Assembly: GCA_029204225.1 (NCBI GenBank)
Contig: MU831988.1
Location: forward strand, 7,501-71,500
Length of the DNA stretch: 64,000 bases
Direction of reading: 5' to 3'
Source of the DNA: Diphasiastrum complanatum
Taxonomy: Eukaryota > Streptophyta > Lycopodiopsida > Lycopodiales > Lycopodiaceae
Shown here: in pieces, positions 20,691-31,734 of the stretch
Position numbering within the stretch: position 1 is the stretch's first letter
How the letters are laid out: each line of letters starts with the position of its first letter
Notes under the pieces: generated by a model
What the model was told of the DNA's origin: nothing
Databases searched by the model: none
What the model saw: the letters and a program-made list of their open reading frames with translations, nothing else
Program-made: the position numbers and the translations under genes

Positions 20691-21052
20691 TAGTGGTAAG
20701 CTTAACCTTACCAATTCTCGAGTTCATTCCCATCGGATGACCCAGAATACATAGTAAGCTGAACCTTATCCTTAAATTCTCGTGGCAAACGACCAGAAGA
20801 TGAAGGAGTCTCGGGTGGTGAAAATGTGCGTTGTGGGGGAACAAGTGGAGATAGTGGAGAAACACTGGACTGTAATGATAGTGTAGCAATCTGGGCAGAA
20901 AGAGCAGTGAACGTCTCTCGTAACTCCTGGCATAAACCAGTGCATACATCACTCATGGATTTCCTAAGATGATCTCGAAATTCATGCCATACTTAATCAA
21001 GATAAGTGGAAGATGGCATGCGAGGCTCAGAAGATGTAGGGGAAGTATCCAT
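20691..21052 (-). pseudogene. Gypsy gag N-terminal remnant
   Basis: Starts MDTSPTSSEPRMPSS at 21,052, has a TAA about 18 codons in, then FRDHLRKSMSDVCTGLCQEL and FKDKVQLTMYSGSSDGNELENW, the start of a gypsy retrotransposon gag domain. It ends where the deletion joins it to RNase H. Confidence 0.7.
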
Positions 21053-21289
21053 GGTCAAGAAATGCAAGAAGTGAAGAGAGTGTAAGAAAAGCTTAATATC
21101 AGAGGGAGCGGACTTTTGTCATCACCCCAAATACGCTTTAGGTACACAAATGACACTAAGAGCAAGAAAGGAAATGACAAATGTCAAGAAAAGGTGTGGA
21201 AAGCAAGGAAAAACTAGCAAAGATACCTCTCGATAGAGCTCCAAGCGTGTGCAAAGAGCTGGTTGGAAAATGTGACCACAAAGAGAATG

Positions 21290-21575
21290 AAAGTGGGTGC
21301 TGGACAGCCTCCAATCAATGCTAAAAATATGGCTGGAAATCTGTGGAAAACATGATGATAGAGGGTGATGAACAACCTCCAATCAAAACTGAAATATGGC
21401 TGAAACTCTGCTGGAACAATGGCTGAAAAATGTGATGAAGTAGGGCGCTGGACAGCCTCCAATCAATGCTGAAAAGATGGCCGAAAATCTTCTCCCTAAA
21501 TAAAATGGAGGATTCAAAAAAAAAAAGAGGAAAAAGGATTTGGAACTTGGGCGTTGGAAATAATCTGCCCAATTT
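21290..21575 (-). repeat. Tandem repeats in the gypsy untranslated leader
   Basis: Three copies of a motif that reads TTGATTGGAGGCTGTCCAGC on the minus strand (about 21,296-21,325, 21,361-21,390 and 21,443-21,470), plus a half-copy at 21,551-21,570, lie between the primer site and gag. The same motif family is found at 1,848-2,165. Confidence 0.7.
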
Positions 21576-21795
21576 TTTTTTTTTTCGGCCGTCAAATTTA
21601 ACGGAAGTACTCTTGCTAACTATCTGCTAAAGCTCCACCAAGGAAAATGCTCTGATGGGAGTTGGTCCTCCTCCAAACTGTGTTGAATGTTGCTGAAGCA
21701 AAGAGATGAAAGCCCTCAACAAAGAGAGAAAAATCAGCAAGGAAAATGGGCACCCAATCAAAAAACAAGATCTGACATTCAGCAATCAGAAAAGT

Positions 21796-21807
21796 GCTCT
21801 GATACCA
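21796..21807 (-). other. Gypsy tRNA primer-binding site
   Basis: Minus-strand TGGTATCAGAGC lies adjacent to the LTR end at 21,808. It fixes the element's orientation and 5' LTR edge. Confidence 0.85.
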
Positions 21808-21969
21808 AGTTATGATCAAAATCTTAGGTGTTGAATCAATGAAGCATAAAATACAGCAATAGACTAAAGCCCTACAAACAATAGACAAGACAATAGGTTC
21901 TCCCATGAAGAGCCCAAGCAATACCAATCAATAATTTGAAAAATGAGTGTACAAATGCCCCTATAAATA
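21808..21969 (-). repeat. Truncated gypsy 5' LTR
   Basis: Matches 12,464 onward for about 160 bp and then breaks at CCCCTATAAATA, where DNA of another gypsy family begins. The missing end prevents a target-site check for this element. Confidence 0.75.
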
Positions 21970-23205
21970 TGATTTAGAATCTGCTCATCCGTAAGTTCTA
22001 CATTGTCATCATAAGTCAAGGCATGACTCACAGGTATGAGGTCATCTTCAATCGGATCTAGTATAGGTTCCGTTGATATCCAAGCTACATTCAACACATT
22101 GAATGGAAAAGTGATCGGTGTATCCAAGGTTCGATCCAATAATTAAATCTCGCTCAAATCTGACTGATTATCTTGTTGACACATATATCCTACTGTACAA
22201 TCAATCATTGCAAGAGCTTCATTTCAGTTGACAGTATCCATTTGAGAATCATAATGAGCTCCCAAATTTTTCTCTAGTCGGTCACAAGTATGATTCGTTG
22301 TTAATGAATAATCATCCTCTTTTTGAACCATGGGTTTGATAGTCCAAGTTATAAGATCAACTTTGACTGCACGTTCACGATTTTCAAAAGTGATTTTCCC
22401 GATACCCCTTGTGCAACTCGTAACCATGGATGTCCCAATAGGACTCGATAGACATTTGGTGCTTCTGATAAGTCCATTACTACGAAAGTAATGACAAACT
22501 GTATTCCCGCAATTCTGACAAATATATCTTCAACCATTCCAGACGGATGAACTATCATTTGATCAGCTAGCGTAATGGCAAAAGTAGCAGGCTTGATCTT
22601 TGTAAGGCCCCATTTTGCACATAGCTTTGTAGAAATCAGGTTAACTCCTGAACTGCCATCTATCATAGTTGCTTCCTTAGAAAATTTTCTATGCTATATC
22701 GGCAGGGTGATATTTTTTTGTTCACTTTCCCAAGCAGCTCCGACATGGAGTACTTCATTAGATTCTTCAAATCCAGCACAAAAAAGTGGCTCTTGATGGA
22801 CTTATGGTTTTACTTGAGCTAATTTTTGCGCTAAGACTTCTTTTGCTTTTGGCACCAACTTCAGAAACTCTTCCAATGAGATATTAATCGTACTAGATAA
22901 AATATTCATGAGCAGTTTTGTTTGTGGCACTTCTGGTTCAGTCATTTTGAAAGGTTCTTCATGATGATGTAATTGATCATTCATATTTGTACATGAATTT
23001 CTTGGTGGCTACAATGGTGAAGGACGAACTTCGGTTGTTGCTTTAACATATTCAAGCTCCTCCTCTTCTTGCAGATGTTTAATCCACTACCTCATATTTT
23101 GATATCTTCATTTTTCTGCATGAAGATTTGGATAGACTCTAGATGCTGTTGGTATATCAGTTAATGGTATAGAATCAGCAGGTACTGGATTCGCTTTTGG
23201 TTAGG
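21970..23205 (-). pseudogene. Gypsy gag-protease fragment, copy 1
   Basis: Minus-strand blocks from high to low coordinates: NDQLHHHEEPFKM and SLEEFLKLVPKAKEVLAQKL, then the retropepsin-like MIDGSSGVNLISTKLCAKWG, FVVMDLSEAPNVYRVLLGHPW, and LDTPITFPFNVLNVAWISTE. The aspartyl protease carries DGSSG rather than the usual D[ST]G order and several stops occur. It is a remnant of a gypsy family different from the chromovirus next door. Confidence 0.7.
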
Positions 23206-23214
23206 GCCAACTAA

Positions 23215-24940
23215 CAACTAAGTGGCTTATGTAAATTTAGTTGCGGCAGAACAAGAAGTACCATCAACACCTCAACCTGAGTAGCAGCAACGGTATGGGC
23301 CAGACGAGATACTTGTGTATCCAGCCATTAACGAATATTATGTGACCTATAATGTCCTTACAAGGTACAAGACACATCCTTTTGCCGAAAATGCGGATAT
23401 GGACACTGCTACAAGAATTGTTCGTTAAGACTTGGAATGAGTGCACCTTCGAATCTAATCACAATACACCTTACAACAGTTCCAAGAGGGATGCTACTAG
23501 AAAAACAACATTCCATGTCCCAATGCTAGCCATCACGTGAGCACAAAAGCGGAAGGAAGTGGCTCCCTCAACACCCCCATTAGTATCCGATGATCAACCC
23601 TCAGTTGCAGGACGTTATCCAAATGTGTGGGAAGAAGGAAGACAATATCACAAGATACGCCACTGGGTGTAGAAAGCTCAAGAGGAGGAAAAAGCACAAG
23701 CAAAAGACATACTTGCAGAACCTCCTGTCGATGAAAAACCAATACCACAAATGGGATCACCATTGCGAACTGATCAAAACGATCAGTTGCATCATCATGA
23801 ACCACCTTTTCACATGGTGGAGCTCGAGGATCCACATACTGAGATACTCACAAGTTTGCTAGCAAGCTCCCTTGGAGAGTTGCTGCGAATTGTGCCGCAA
23901 GCCAAGAGTCTCCTAGATGAATGGGCCAAAGCAGAAGTAGAACCAGTAACATAAGAGACCATATATTGTGTGGGCTACAAAGAAATGAGCAACATCCTCC
24001 ACATCGGGACAACGTGGGAAAGTGAAGAACACAATATCACCCTCCCTGTCAATCAAGCACAAGAGATTCGAGGACGAGGTAGTAGTGGTAGACGGAGGAT
24101 CAGGTGTAAATCTGATCTCTACTACCTTGTACCAGAAATGAGATTTGCAAGGATTGAAGCCAGCGAAATTTGCCATCAAACTAGCAGATCAAGCCTGTGT
24201 GACACCAAAAGGTCTAGTTAATGACATGCTTGTAAAAATAGTGGGAATGCAGTTTGTGATCACTTTTGTGGTGATGGACATGCTAGAGTCCCCTTCTGCC
24301 TACCACATTTTGCTAGGAAGACCGTGGTTGAGGATCGCGCAAGTGGTCCACAACTGGAGGATCGGAAAACTCACCTTCAAAAATAGAGAACAAGCTATAA
24401 AGGTTGATCCAACCACATGGGCGGTGAAACCAATTACACCAAAAGCTGATGACGGATCGTCCACCATTGATCATACAATTGATCGCCCAAGGCAAGCTAG
24501 GGGAGGTAATTACGACTCTGAAACGGATAATATGAGATGGACAGACGCATTGGCAATTGTTGACTATATGGCTGGGCATGCTTGTCAACTAGATTCAGAT
24601 CCAGAACCCAGCACATCTTCACCCAAGTGCTATACATTGGACACACCAATCACTTTCGGGGTGAACATGATCAATGTAGCATGGCTGTCAACGAAAGCTA
24701 TTGAGAACCCTGTGGAAGATGATTTAGTCCCTTGGAAACATGCTTTTAACTACAACAAGGAGGCTGAGCTGATAGATGAGTAGGTCCTGCAACATATGGA
24801 CCTAGATCGTTATAGAATTAAGAAAGTACCAGCTCAGACACCACAAAAATCCACAATGGCTAAAGTTTCCAAGATAGATCCACCCAAGGCACTTTCCAAC
24901 AAGAATCCACTATGACTAAGGCTTCGATCCAATTTACTAC
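23215..24940 (+). pseudogene. Gypsy gag-protease fragment, copy 2 (inverted relative to copy 1)
   Basis: Plus-strand order: a zinc knuckle FCRKCGYGHCYKNC (about 23,380-23,425, in a frame different from its surroundings), NDQLHHHEPPFHMVELEDPH and LGELLRIVPQAKSLLDEWAK, then from 24,145 FAIKLADQACVTPKGLVNDM, FVVMDMLESPSAYHILLGRP, a spacer, and LDTPITFGVNMINVAWLSTK to EAELIDE with stop at 24,783. The same blocks as in copy 1, so the two form a head-to-head inverted pair with the junction near 23,210. Confidence 0.75.
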
Positions 24941-24944
24941 ATCA

Positions 24945-26390
24945 GTTTGCGAATTGTCTTGTATGAAAATTCTCCTCCAACGACATCCATCTTGTTATTC
25001 ATCATCAGAGTAGTTGATTGTGGCAGAGCTGGTGACCATGGCTCGTTGGTCAGCTGGTTTTGTAATCTAGATATCAAAATCGATCTTCATTGTAGAATTG
25101 CAGTTCTGCAGGATGATACAGTTCTGTCTCTATTTGTGAAGCGCTTCTGATGTTCTGAGCCATGATCTTCCCAATAGGGCACTATAGAATTGGAAATTTG
25201 TGCAAGACCAAGACTACAAAATCTAGCACTAATCAAATTCTTGCTACCTTGGTATGTACTTCATTGGCTATGCCTAATGGTTTCACACTCGATTGCTTAG
25301 ATAATCGGATCATAAAAGAGGCACTCACGCATGGTATAACTTGGAGGAGGTGATGTTTACTCCCAATTCTCCATCAACTATTGTTGATTCTCATGGAAGC
25401 ATGATTGGGATCATTACATATTTTGCATCATTTTTTCATGCTACTCCTACTTGGTGGACAGGTTGCAATCCTTCAGCTCCTTCATCCAAGACTAGGGTGG
25501 TGGGGTGCAGGTTGGTTCTACCACTGCTTGGTCCATTCATGTATGCCCTCAATCCTTCCCAAAGGGTTAGATGCGTTTTGAGGAAGGTGACCAATGGTAT
25601 TCGAACATCTCCTCTCAATAGATTGACCAAGACAACTGTATGGTCCTTTTCCATCTACTTGCTCTAGAAAGGGATATCCATACCAGAATGCTCATGTGCA
25701 TTTTGTTCGATCTCACAGATGAATTGTAGTAACTTTGAATTCACTAGGGAGTGGGAGGAAGCTTTTAGTCGTTGATGCTTTGGGCTGCCTCTCTAGTTTG
25801 ATATAGGGCTTGGGCTTCTCTTACCCATTCCTTCATGCGTCTGAAGTTTTCTTGTTTAATTGTATAATTGGGATATTCGCCAATGTATAAAGAACGTGAG
25901 GAGCCACTAACAGATTCTCTAGTAGCAACTTTGGCTAGTTCTTTTTCTAGTCATTTCTACACTCTAGTTTTGATGAATACAGACATCGTAGATGCCTTGG
26001 GTTTTCCTACCACACTCATCAAGTGCAACCAGGTGGAAATCTCTTCTTGTTTCTCCTTCCTCATTGGACACATTAGATATGGGTGTCTCATACCGACAAT
26101 CACAACGAAGTGGCATGAAATTTCCTTGCGGCTTGTTAGGGCACTCAACCTATTCTATGATTCTCTCCACATCCATAACATTTAATGGGAGCCTTGAATC
26201 CAGTATGACGAAGTTGGTTTGCATAGATTGGTATCAATTCTCCATTTGTTCCATCTATAAAGTGTACTAGGACAAATTCAGGTGCTTCTTCCTTGGGATA
26301 GTAGGGTTTTTCGGTCACCTTGACGATGTTGAGAAGCTGGTTGTTATTCTCTTCATATGGAAAAGATGCTCAAAAATGGTGTCACATGCT
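24945..26390 (-). pseudogene. Gypsy gag-protease fragment, copy 3
   Basis: On the minus strand TIVDGELGVNITSS near 25,370-25,410 corresponds to the protease start of copy 1. The antisense reading of the following stretch matches the antisense of copy 1 (EIRLTPELPSIIVAS against EVMFTPNSPSTIVDS). A possible zinc-knuckle remnant (CDCRYETPIS) lies near 26,090. Very degraded; the borders are approximate. Confidence 0.5.
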
Positions 26391-26734
26391 CTTATATAGA
26401 CATTCCTAGGGTTAGGGTTTTTTGCTCACCCAAAACCACGTGCCATAAGAACTTGACTTTACAGAGGTTTAAAAACCAAATTGTATTTTTAACTACTTGG
26501 GTCCCTTTTCACTTTGAGGCCATCTGAGAGTGAATCTAGCTCTAATCCTCATGCCATAGACTTGCGAGTACAATGCACCTTCTATGGGTGTCTAATATTA
26601 CATTTAAAGTAGATTTCAAACTTTTGCCAACTCGGCCCTTCTTTTATTCCTCTAGTTGTAAAATATGGTTGTAATGAGCTTATTATAGTTGGAATCGGGT
26701 AGAAGAATCTTCACCGAAATCTTATAACATTTCA
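26391..26734. other. No gene seen
   Basis: AT-rich, with TAGGGTTAGGGTTTTTTG at about 26,408, a short telomere-like word. No ORF or repeat otherwise recognised. Confidence 0.4.
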
Positions 26735-27200
26735 CAAGGACAAAAGGCACACTTTGTAGGGCCAAAGTCCCAGTTTTTAATGGCCTACTCTACACTATTA
26801 GAGGCACCTTAAAAGGACAAAGTCACATTTTGTAGAGACAAACTCAGATATTTTAAAGGCCTGTCTTTCATTTTTAGAGGCAGCACAAGAGGTAGTCTTA
26901 TGTTTTCAATGACAAAATAGCACTTTGTAGAGGTGGCATGTTTTACACTTTTAGAGGTAGCCTTATGATTTCAAGGCTAAAGTCACACTTTTAGGAGAGA
27001 AAGTAGCATTTTTTTAAGGCCTACCCTACATGCTTTAGAGGAACCCTTAAGTACACAAGGACATAACTCATGATTATAGAAAAAAAAGTTACCTTTTGAT
27101 AGTGCCTATCCTTCAGTTTTTATAAAGGCAACCTTGCAAGCACAAAATAGCACTTGGTAGGGTCAAAGTCGCATATTTTTGTTTTCCATTTACTCAGGCC
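26735..27200. repeat. Degenerate ~80-bp tandem repeat, about six copies
   Basis: Each copy follows AAGGACAAAGTCACACTTTG, TAGAGxCAAAGTC, TTTTxAAGGCCTACCCTACA, TTTTAGAGGCAxCCTTA. Copies begin near 26,738, 26,815, 26,893, 26,965, 27,050 and 27,140; the third is shortened. No coding role is evident. Confidence 0.7.
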
Positions 27201-28169
27201 ACTTTTAACTTTTTTGTAAAGACGAAGCAAAAAAGTCACACTTTTTTTGTCTGGGCCTCTAACATTTTCAACCTTAGTTTGAAAGAACATACTTTGACGA
27301 TTGTGGTTATGTCACTAGACTTTGATAAAGGTTTCAAACTCTATGATTTTTGACAAGCTCAACAATGAGGTTCTTGCAAAATCTTAGACATTCCAACATA
27401 TTTTTACAAAACTTGAATTACACTAGTAGTAGTAATAACATCATGACATTATAAGGGCCAAGTTATGGGCCACTTTATTTAAATGACTATAGTAGTCCAT
27501 TTGGGTGAACTGAGATCTCATTACATAGGCTATATAGGCCTATTACATTTAAATAGTTTTAAAAAGAATTCACATCGATAATTATTCAGAGAATTACGAT
27601 ATTGCCCAATTTTTGCACACTAAGAAATCAAAAACATATTGCTTGATTCACTTTTATAAATTTAAAATGTACTCAAAACTAGATACAAAGAATTGAAAAA
27701 TCACTCTATTTCTAAGTGCTTCATCAGATCAAAAGGTTGGACTGAGGATGTTGATTCTCAAGACAAAGTTTAAAGTGTAAAGAAGAACTTCCCTAAATTT
27801 CACCTCTAAGGATAAAAGTGGTTCAAAGGGGAAAAAATGTTACATCCATGTGCACTTACCAAGAATCTGAAATAATAGTATACATGGGCATTAGGCCTTT
27901 AATTGTCAACATTTAAAGTAGTTACACCTCAAAATTCCATTAAAGGCTCGATTTGTGATCACTAATAATGAGAAGGCACCACAAGAATTGCCACAATTTC
28001 TAACGTGATTTCCAACGTGAAATCGCGTTCGAATTTGTTTTTGAATCAAAGCGAGCGTCAAAAAATGCGTCGCTATAAGGTCGTCGAAATCCGTCGCATT
28101 TAAAATCCGTTGGAATTCGATGCCAAGCCCAAAACCGGCAATCGGCCGATAAAAACGAACCGGAGAACA
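27201..28169. other. Intergenic DNA without recognised genes
   Basis: AT-rich to about 27,990. A CpG-rich stretch with repeated CGTCG, CGCGTTCG and ATCCGTCGC words then leads into the palindrome cluster. Open frames here are short and biased by the repeats. Confidence 0.4.
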
Positions 28170-28401
28170 TGCCACGTGGACGTCGGATTCTGACGGCCCG
28201 GCCACGTGGACGTTGGAATCCAACGTCCATGTGGAAAAAAAAACGAATTTTTTTTTTCTTTTATGCCACGTGGACATCGGAATTCGACGTCCACGTGGCG
28301 GGGCCGTCGTAATCCTACGTCCACGTGGAAAAATAAAACTTAAAAAAAAATCACTTTTTTTTTCCTGCTACGTGGACTTAGGAATCCGACGTCCACATGG
28401 C
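28170..28401. repeat. Cluster of nested 33-35-bp G-box palindromes
   Basis: Near-perfect palindromes at 28,202-28,234, 28,265-28,299 and 28,367-28,401 share the plan CCACGTGGACGTxGGAAT with its reverse complement. The half-units at 28,172-28,199 and 28,301-28,329 are inverted copies of each other around the two inner palindromes, giving a palindrome of palindromes. The arms contain CACGTG (G-box) and GACGTC. Cruciform formation or binding by bZIP/bHLH factors is possible but not shown. Confidence 0.85.
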
Positions 28402-30011
28402 AAAAAAAAAATCGTGGCAAAAACCAAACATACTCCAATCGACAGGAATTTGAAGTGCATACGAAAAATAAATGATTACAAAAAATGACATAGATGAAAC
28501 GAACTGAAAATAGATAAAGCCATACCTATTTCTGCGTGCATATGCATTTAGCCAAAAAGCGAAGAAGTGCTAGTCATGAATGTTTCAATTGATTCTACTA
28601 TGTTTGTCACTTTGCTTCTGTCCTTTACTAGGACAGAATTGCTCTCACCTAGAACAGCCATGAGGGCTCTCCCATTGACAATAAATCAGTGAGTTCTCAA
28701 TGGTCATTGATAGATCAGCTTTAGACAACAGTTGCAAGCTCTCTTTTCATGGTCGTGAAGGCTCAGTTAGCTGAGTCTCTGATTTGACAACTAGCTTAGT
28801 GATGGCTTTCCTTCATATCTAATACTCATAAACATAGTGAAGGCTTGCAAAGTAGTAGCAGAGATGGTCAGATGTATTATTGAGGTAGCAATGTTAATAA
28901 TCACATCTCTCAACTCTCTTTTGGAAATCAGCAATAATCCTTCAGTATTTTGGAAGTCAATGTTCAATTCCTCAACGACTATAATGTGATTGAATGGCTA
29001 GATGGCTCGCTCATCTAGCAACGATGGTAGGCCAGCTCTCCAAATATCTTGCAAGGAAAACTAGGTTCTAACTCACAGAGCAAAGATAATTAAGCACCCC
29101 ATAGCCAAGATATCTCAAGCTTCCAACAGAGATAGTGAGTCAATGGCACTCTTCAAATTTCATTTTGAGTTCTGATTTTCAACAGAAATGCCATCATACC
29201 GAGCACCCTTCACTAGCTTTCTCTAGCTGATATCTCATTTTACATGTATCAGGCAATGATGGATTACCCTTTATGGCTCGATAGGGAGTAGCAACAAGAT
29301 AGCCATACTGGATCAATCAGAACTTTCAAAAATGAAATGTTGAAGTCATTCTCTCCCAAAAATCTTAGACTGAGAGCTCTTGAGGTTTGAATGAAGATCA
29401 TAACTAGCTCCATCATCAAAGATGTAGAGCTACCACTTTTTACTCCCTCTACTCCTCAACATCCACACACACTGCCTTGAGGGTGAAGCTATTGTTATTG
29501 TTTGAGTGGTTTGGCTCCACTATTACCCCTTTCGGCTTTTTAAACAAGATTTACATGTGCTATTCCATATATGAACCATTTGATTAAGCTACACTTTCAG
29601 GACTCGAACCCTTGAATAAAAACAACTAGAGCTTATAAGTGCGGAATGAACAAAGTAAACTAATAAGAGCATGAATTATTAAATTTGACATGTGGAATCA
29701 AAGTACACAAAAACATTAGGTATTGGATAATGGTCTTTCTAGTGTCTTTGAAAAGTCATTTGAGAAGTGGCAACGAGCCCATAAGAGTGAGAATTAAGTT
29801 CTCTAAAATCACTTGACCCTTAAAGTCGCTAGATGTACCATTTTCCCATGTAAAGGTTGAGCAAATTCTTAAAATCTTATCCAAAATAAACATTACATGT
29901 GCAATGCAAATATTTACAACATCATCAAATTTTATTTATAGATTATATAAATTGGTAAAAACAATTTAAGACATTCAATTTGATGTCTTATTTGTTTTCC
30001 CATGTCTGAAG
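28402..30011. other. Intergenic DNA, no gene seen
   Basis: 1.6 kb with frequent stops in all frames, no RT, integrase or transposase motifs, and no tandem repeat found. It may be the outer part of the CACTA-like element whose coding begins at 30,012, but no terminal CACTA repeat was found. Confidence 0.4.
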
Positions 30012-30724
30012 GAATACGAATCGTCATCTAGTTCTAGTGATGATCACATACATTCTGTATCCACCACAAGATTGGGATACAATGGGCCACATATGGATCA
30101 AGTATCTCGTCGTGAACGGATGGGATTACGAGCCATGATGAGAATAGATGAACAACAACGTCACAAGACAAATCGGTCTCGACCTAGCTCTTCTTCTTCC
30201 TCAAAATCAAGTTCAAGTGATGAACATGATTGTTCTATGCAAGATGAAGTTGAAATTATGAACAACTTGATAAATGATGTCTATGAGCATCATGACAATA
30301 TGAAAGAACCCACTGAACACGGTACTGAATCTTTTGTGACTGATGAGGAAAGGAAATTGAGAGAAGAATCACATACACCATTATACCCTGGAGCAAAGAC
30401 ACCCCATTTGTCTGCTGCGTTACTTCTATTGAATCTCCAAGCAAAATATAAATGGAGTGATACAAGTGTTACATCTTTATTTGGGTAAAGAAGATTGAAT
30501 TATTTTGTATTTAACTAAGTGTGTACTTATGTAAGTTAAAAGTTTTAGTTGAATAAGCAATTGTGTTTCATGTTATGAAAATTCATTTGGTTATATGCAG
30601 GGTATTGTGCAAACTACTCCCAGAAGGAAATAGCATGCTACAGATGAGAGCCGAGGCACACAGGATGTTGAATGCAATGGGAGTGGACTATACACAACAT
30701 CATGCTTGGACCACCTATTTATAG
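30012..30724 (+). pseudogene. CACTA (En/Spm)-like transposase fragment with one intron
   Basis: An exon from an acceptor at about 30,011 (CTGAAG) to 30,484 encodes a Ser-rich EYESSSSSSDDH segment, an acidic middle and PLYPGAKTPHLSAALLLLNL...KWSDTSVTSLF. Donor GGGTAAAG, intron 30,485-30,600, acceptor TATATGCAG. Exon 2 (30,601-30,724) continues in frame: GVLCKLLPEGNSM, RAEAHRMLNAMGVDYTQHHA, then a TAG. LYPG.K..., L..LLPEGN and the YHxxH-like block are the start of plant CACTA transposases (TNP2 type). The DDE core is missing because the sequence is truncated. No ATG is needed, since this is an internal exon. Confidence 0.7.
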
Positions 30725-30924
30725 AATTGCTATTGATAACTCCAAACATGCATACACTGTCTCATACCTTGTCTAAACTCCATTTAGTGTGTTCTGGGCC
30801 TCACAAGAATATTAGTTAGTTTTGGGTCACATCTAGTATGACGTGGCATAACTAACAAGTTGATTTATTGGAGTACCATGTATCCAAGACTAGGAATATA
30901 CTGAATCCTACTTACTAGCCATGG
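30725..30924. other. Short unassigned spacer
   Basis: 200 bp between the CACTA fragment and a copia gag piece. Nothing recognised. Confidence 0.3.
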
Positions 30925-31395
30925 ACATAACACCTAGAATCACTGCTCTATTATTGTCGAGTCTTTGAAGTCGATCAAGATCTTCTTGTTGCAGTTGATG
31001 TGTGATGTTGCTCCTGAATCAATGACTACATCGTAGTCTTGTTCAGTGTAGTTCGTTGAAGCTTCATCAAGTATTGTGAAGGCTTCATCACCTCTATCAG
31101 CATCCTTGGATGACTCTGCAACATTTGCTTTCTTAGCCTTGTTCTTTCTTTTTGGGTTGCATCTGCAATCGTATGTAGAGTGCCCCTTCTTCTTGCAGTG
31201 CATGCAAGGTATTGCTGGATTGAACTAGCATTTGTTGGCTATATATCCTGGTTTGTGATAGTGATCATAGAAATTTCACTGTGTGGAGTTTACAAGATAG
31301 CTAAGCAGAGAATTACAAGAGTAGCTAAAGCTAATCAACTAATCAGTTACTCTCCGTTGTTGCTACCCGTTTCAGCTGGGCATGAAGTTTAAGAC
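30925..31395 (-). pseudogene. Copia gag zinc-knuckle and protease fragment
   Basis: Minus-strand frame with FYDHYHKPGYIANKC and CMHCKKKGHSTYDC, two zinc-knuckle-like segments in succession, then a Lys-rich linker, an acidic stretch and DYDVVIDSGATSHIN, the copia protease active site. Upstream reading is broken. It lies on the 3' side of the next copia relic, so it belongs to a separate, older piece. Confidence 0.7.
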
Positions 31396-31734
31396 TCCAA
31401 ATTTACTGAGCTGTCAGTTGGCAAAGTGAAAGATTCCCTTTTGTTTCTTTCGTTTCCTTTTGTTTCTTTTGTTTCTTTTTGTTTTGCATCGCTTTGTGGT
31501 TTTTGTGGTCTTGGAGGCATGTTTGTTTTTTGTGAATGGTTCGCGAATTGTTTGTCCTTCGTTTGTCCTGGAAGCACGTTGACTTTCACAAACTGTTTGA
31601 TCTTCGCGAATCATCTGACCTTTGAGTCAAAGCTCGTTGACTTTTGCGTCGTGGCAAAGTTGCAGGAGTTCACCATCAAAATTGAGGGAAGGAAGGAGGG
31701 CAATTAGGATGATTAGGAGTAAGATTAAACTCCA
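31396..31734 (-). repeat. Probable 3' LTR of the old copia relic
   Basis: The minus-strand purine tract AAGGGGGAGGT at about 31,735-31,745 is followed by TGGAGTTTAATC, the PPT-LTR junction. Inside is a T-rich minisatellite of TTTGTTTCTT-like units at 31,436-31,490. The far end is uncertain. Confidence 0.45.

Noticed and set aside
26405-26425. Second telomere-repeat site (TAGGGTTAGGGTTTTTTG)
   Set aside because: Only two imperfect units, expected by chance in AT-rich DNA.
28000-28324. Minus-strand frames with repeated RRPRG/GRWI segments
   Set aside because: They are translations of the palindromic CCACGTGGACGTCGG units, not a coding gene.
28170-28401. CRISPR-like array of short repeats
   Set aside because: The repeats are palindromes with irregular spacing in plant nuclear DNA; no cas genes and no uniform spacers.
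30330-30360. A second CTGATGA...GAAA hammerhead-like word
   Set aside because: No stem II can form between the two core pieces and the word lies in a conserved transposase reading frame.
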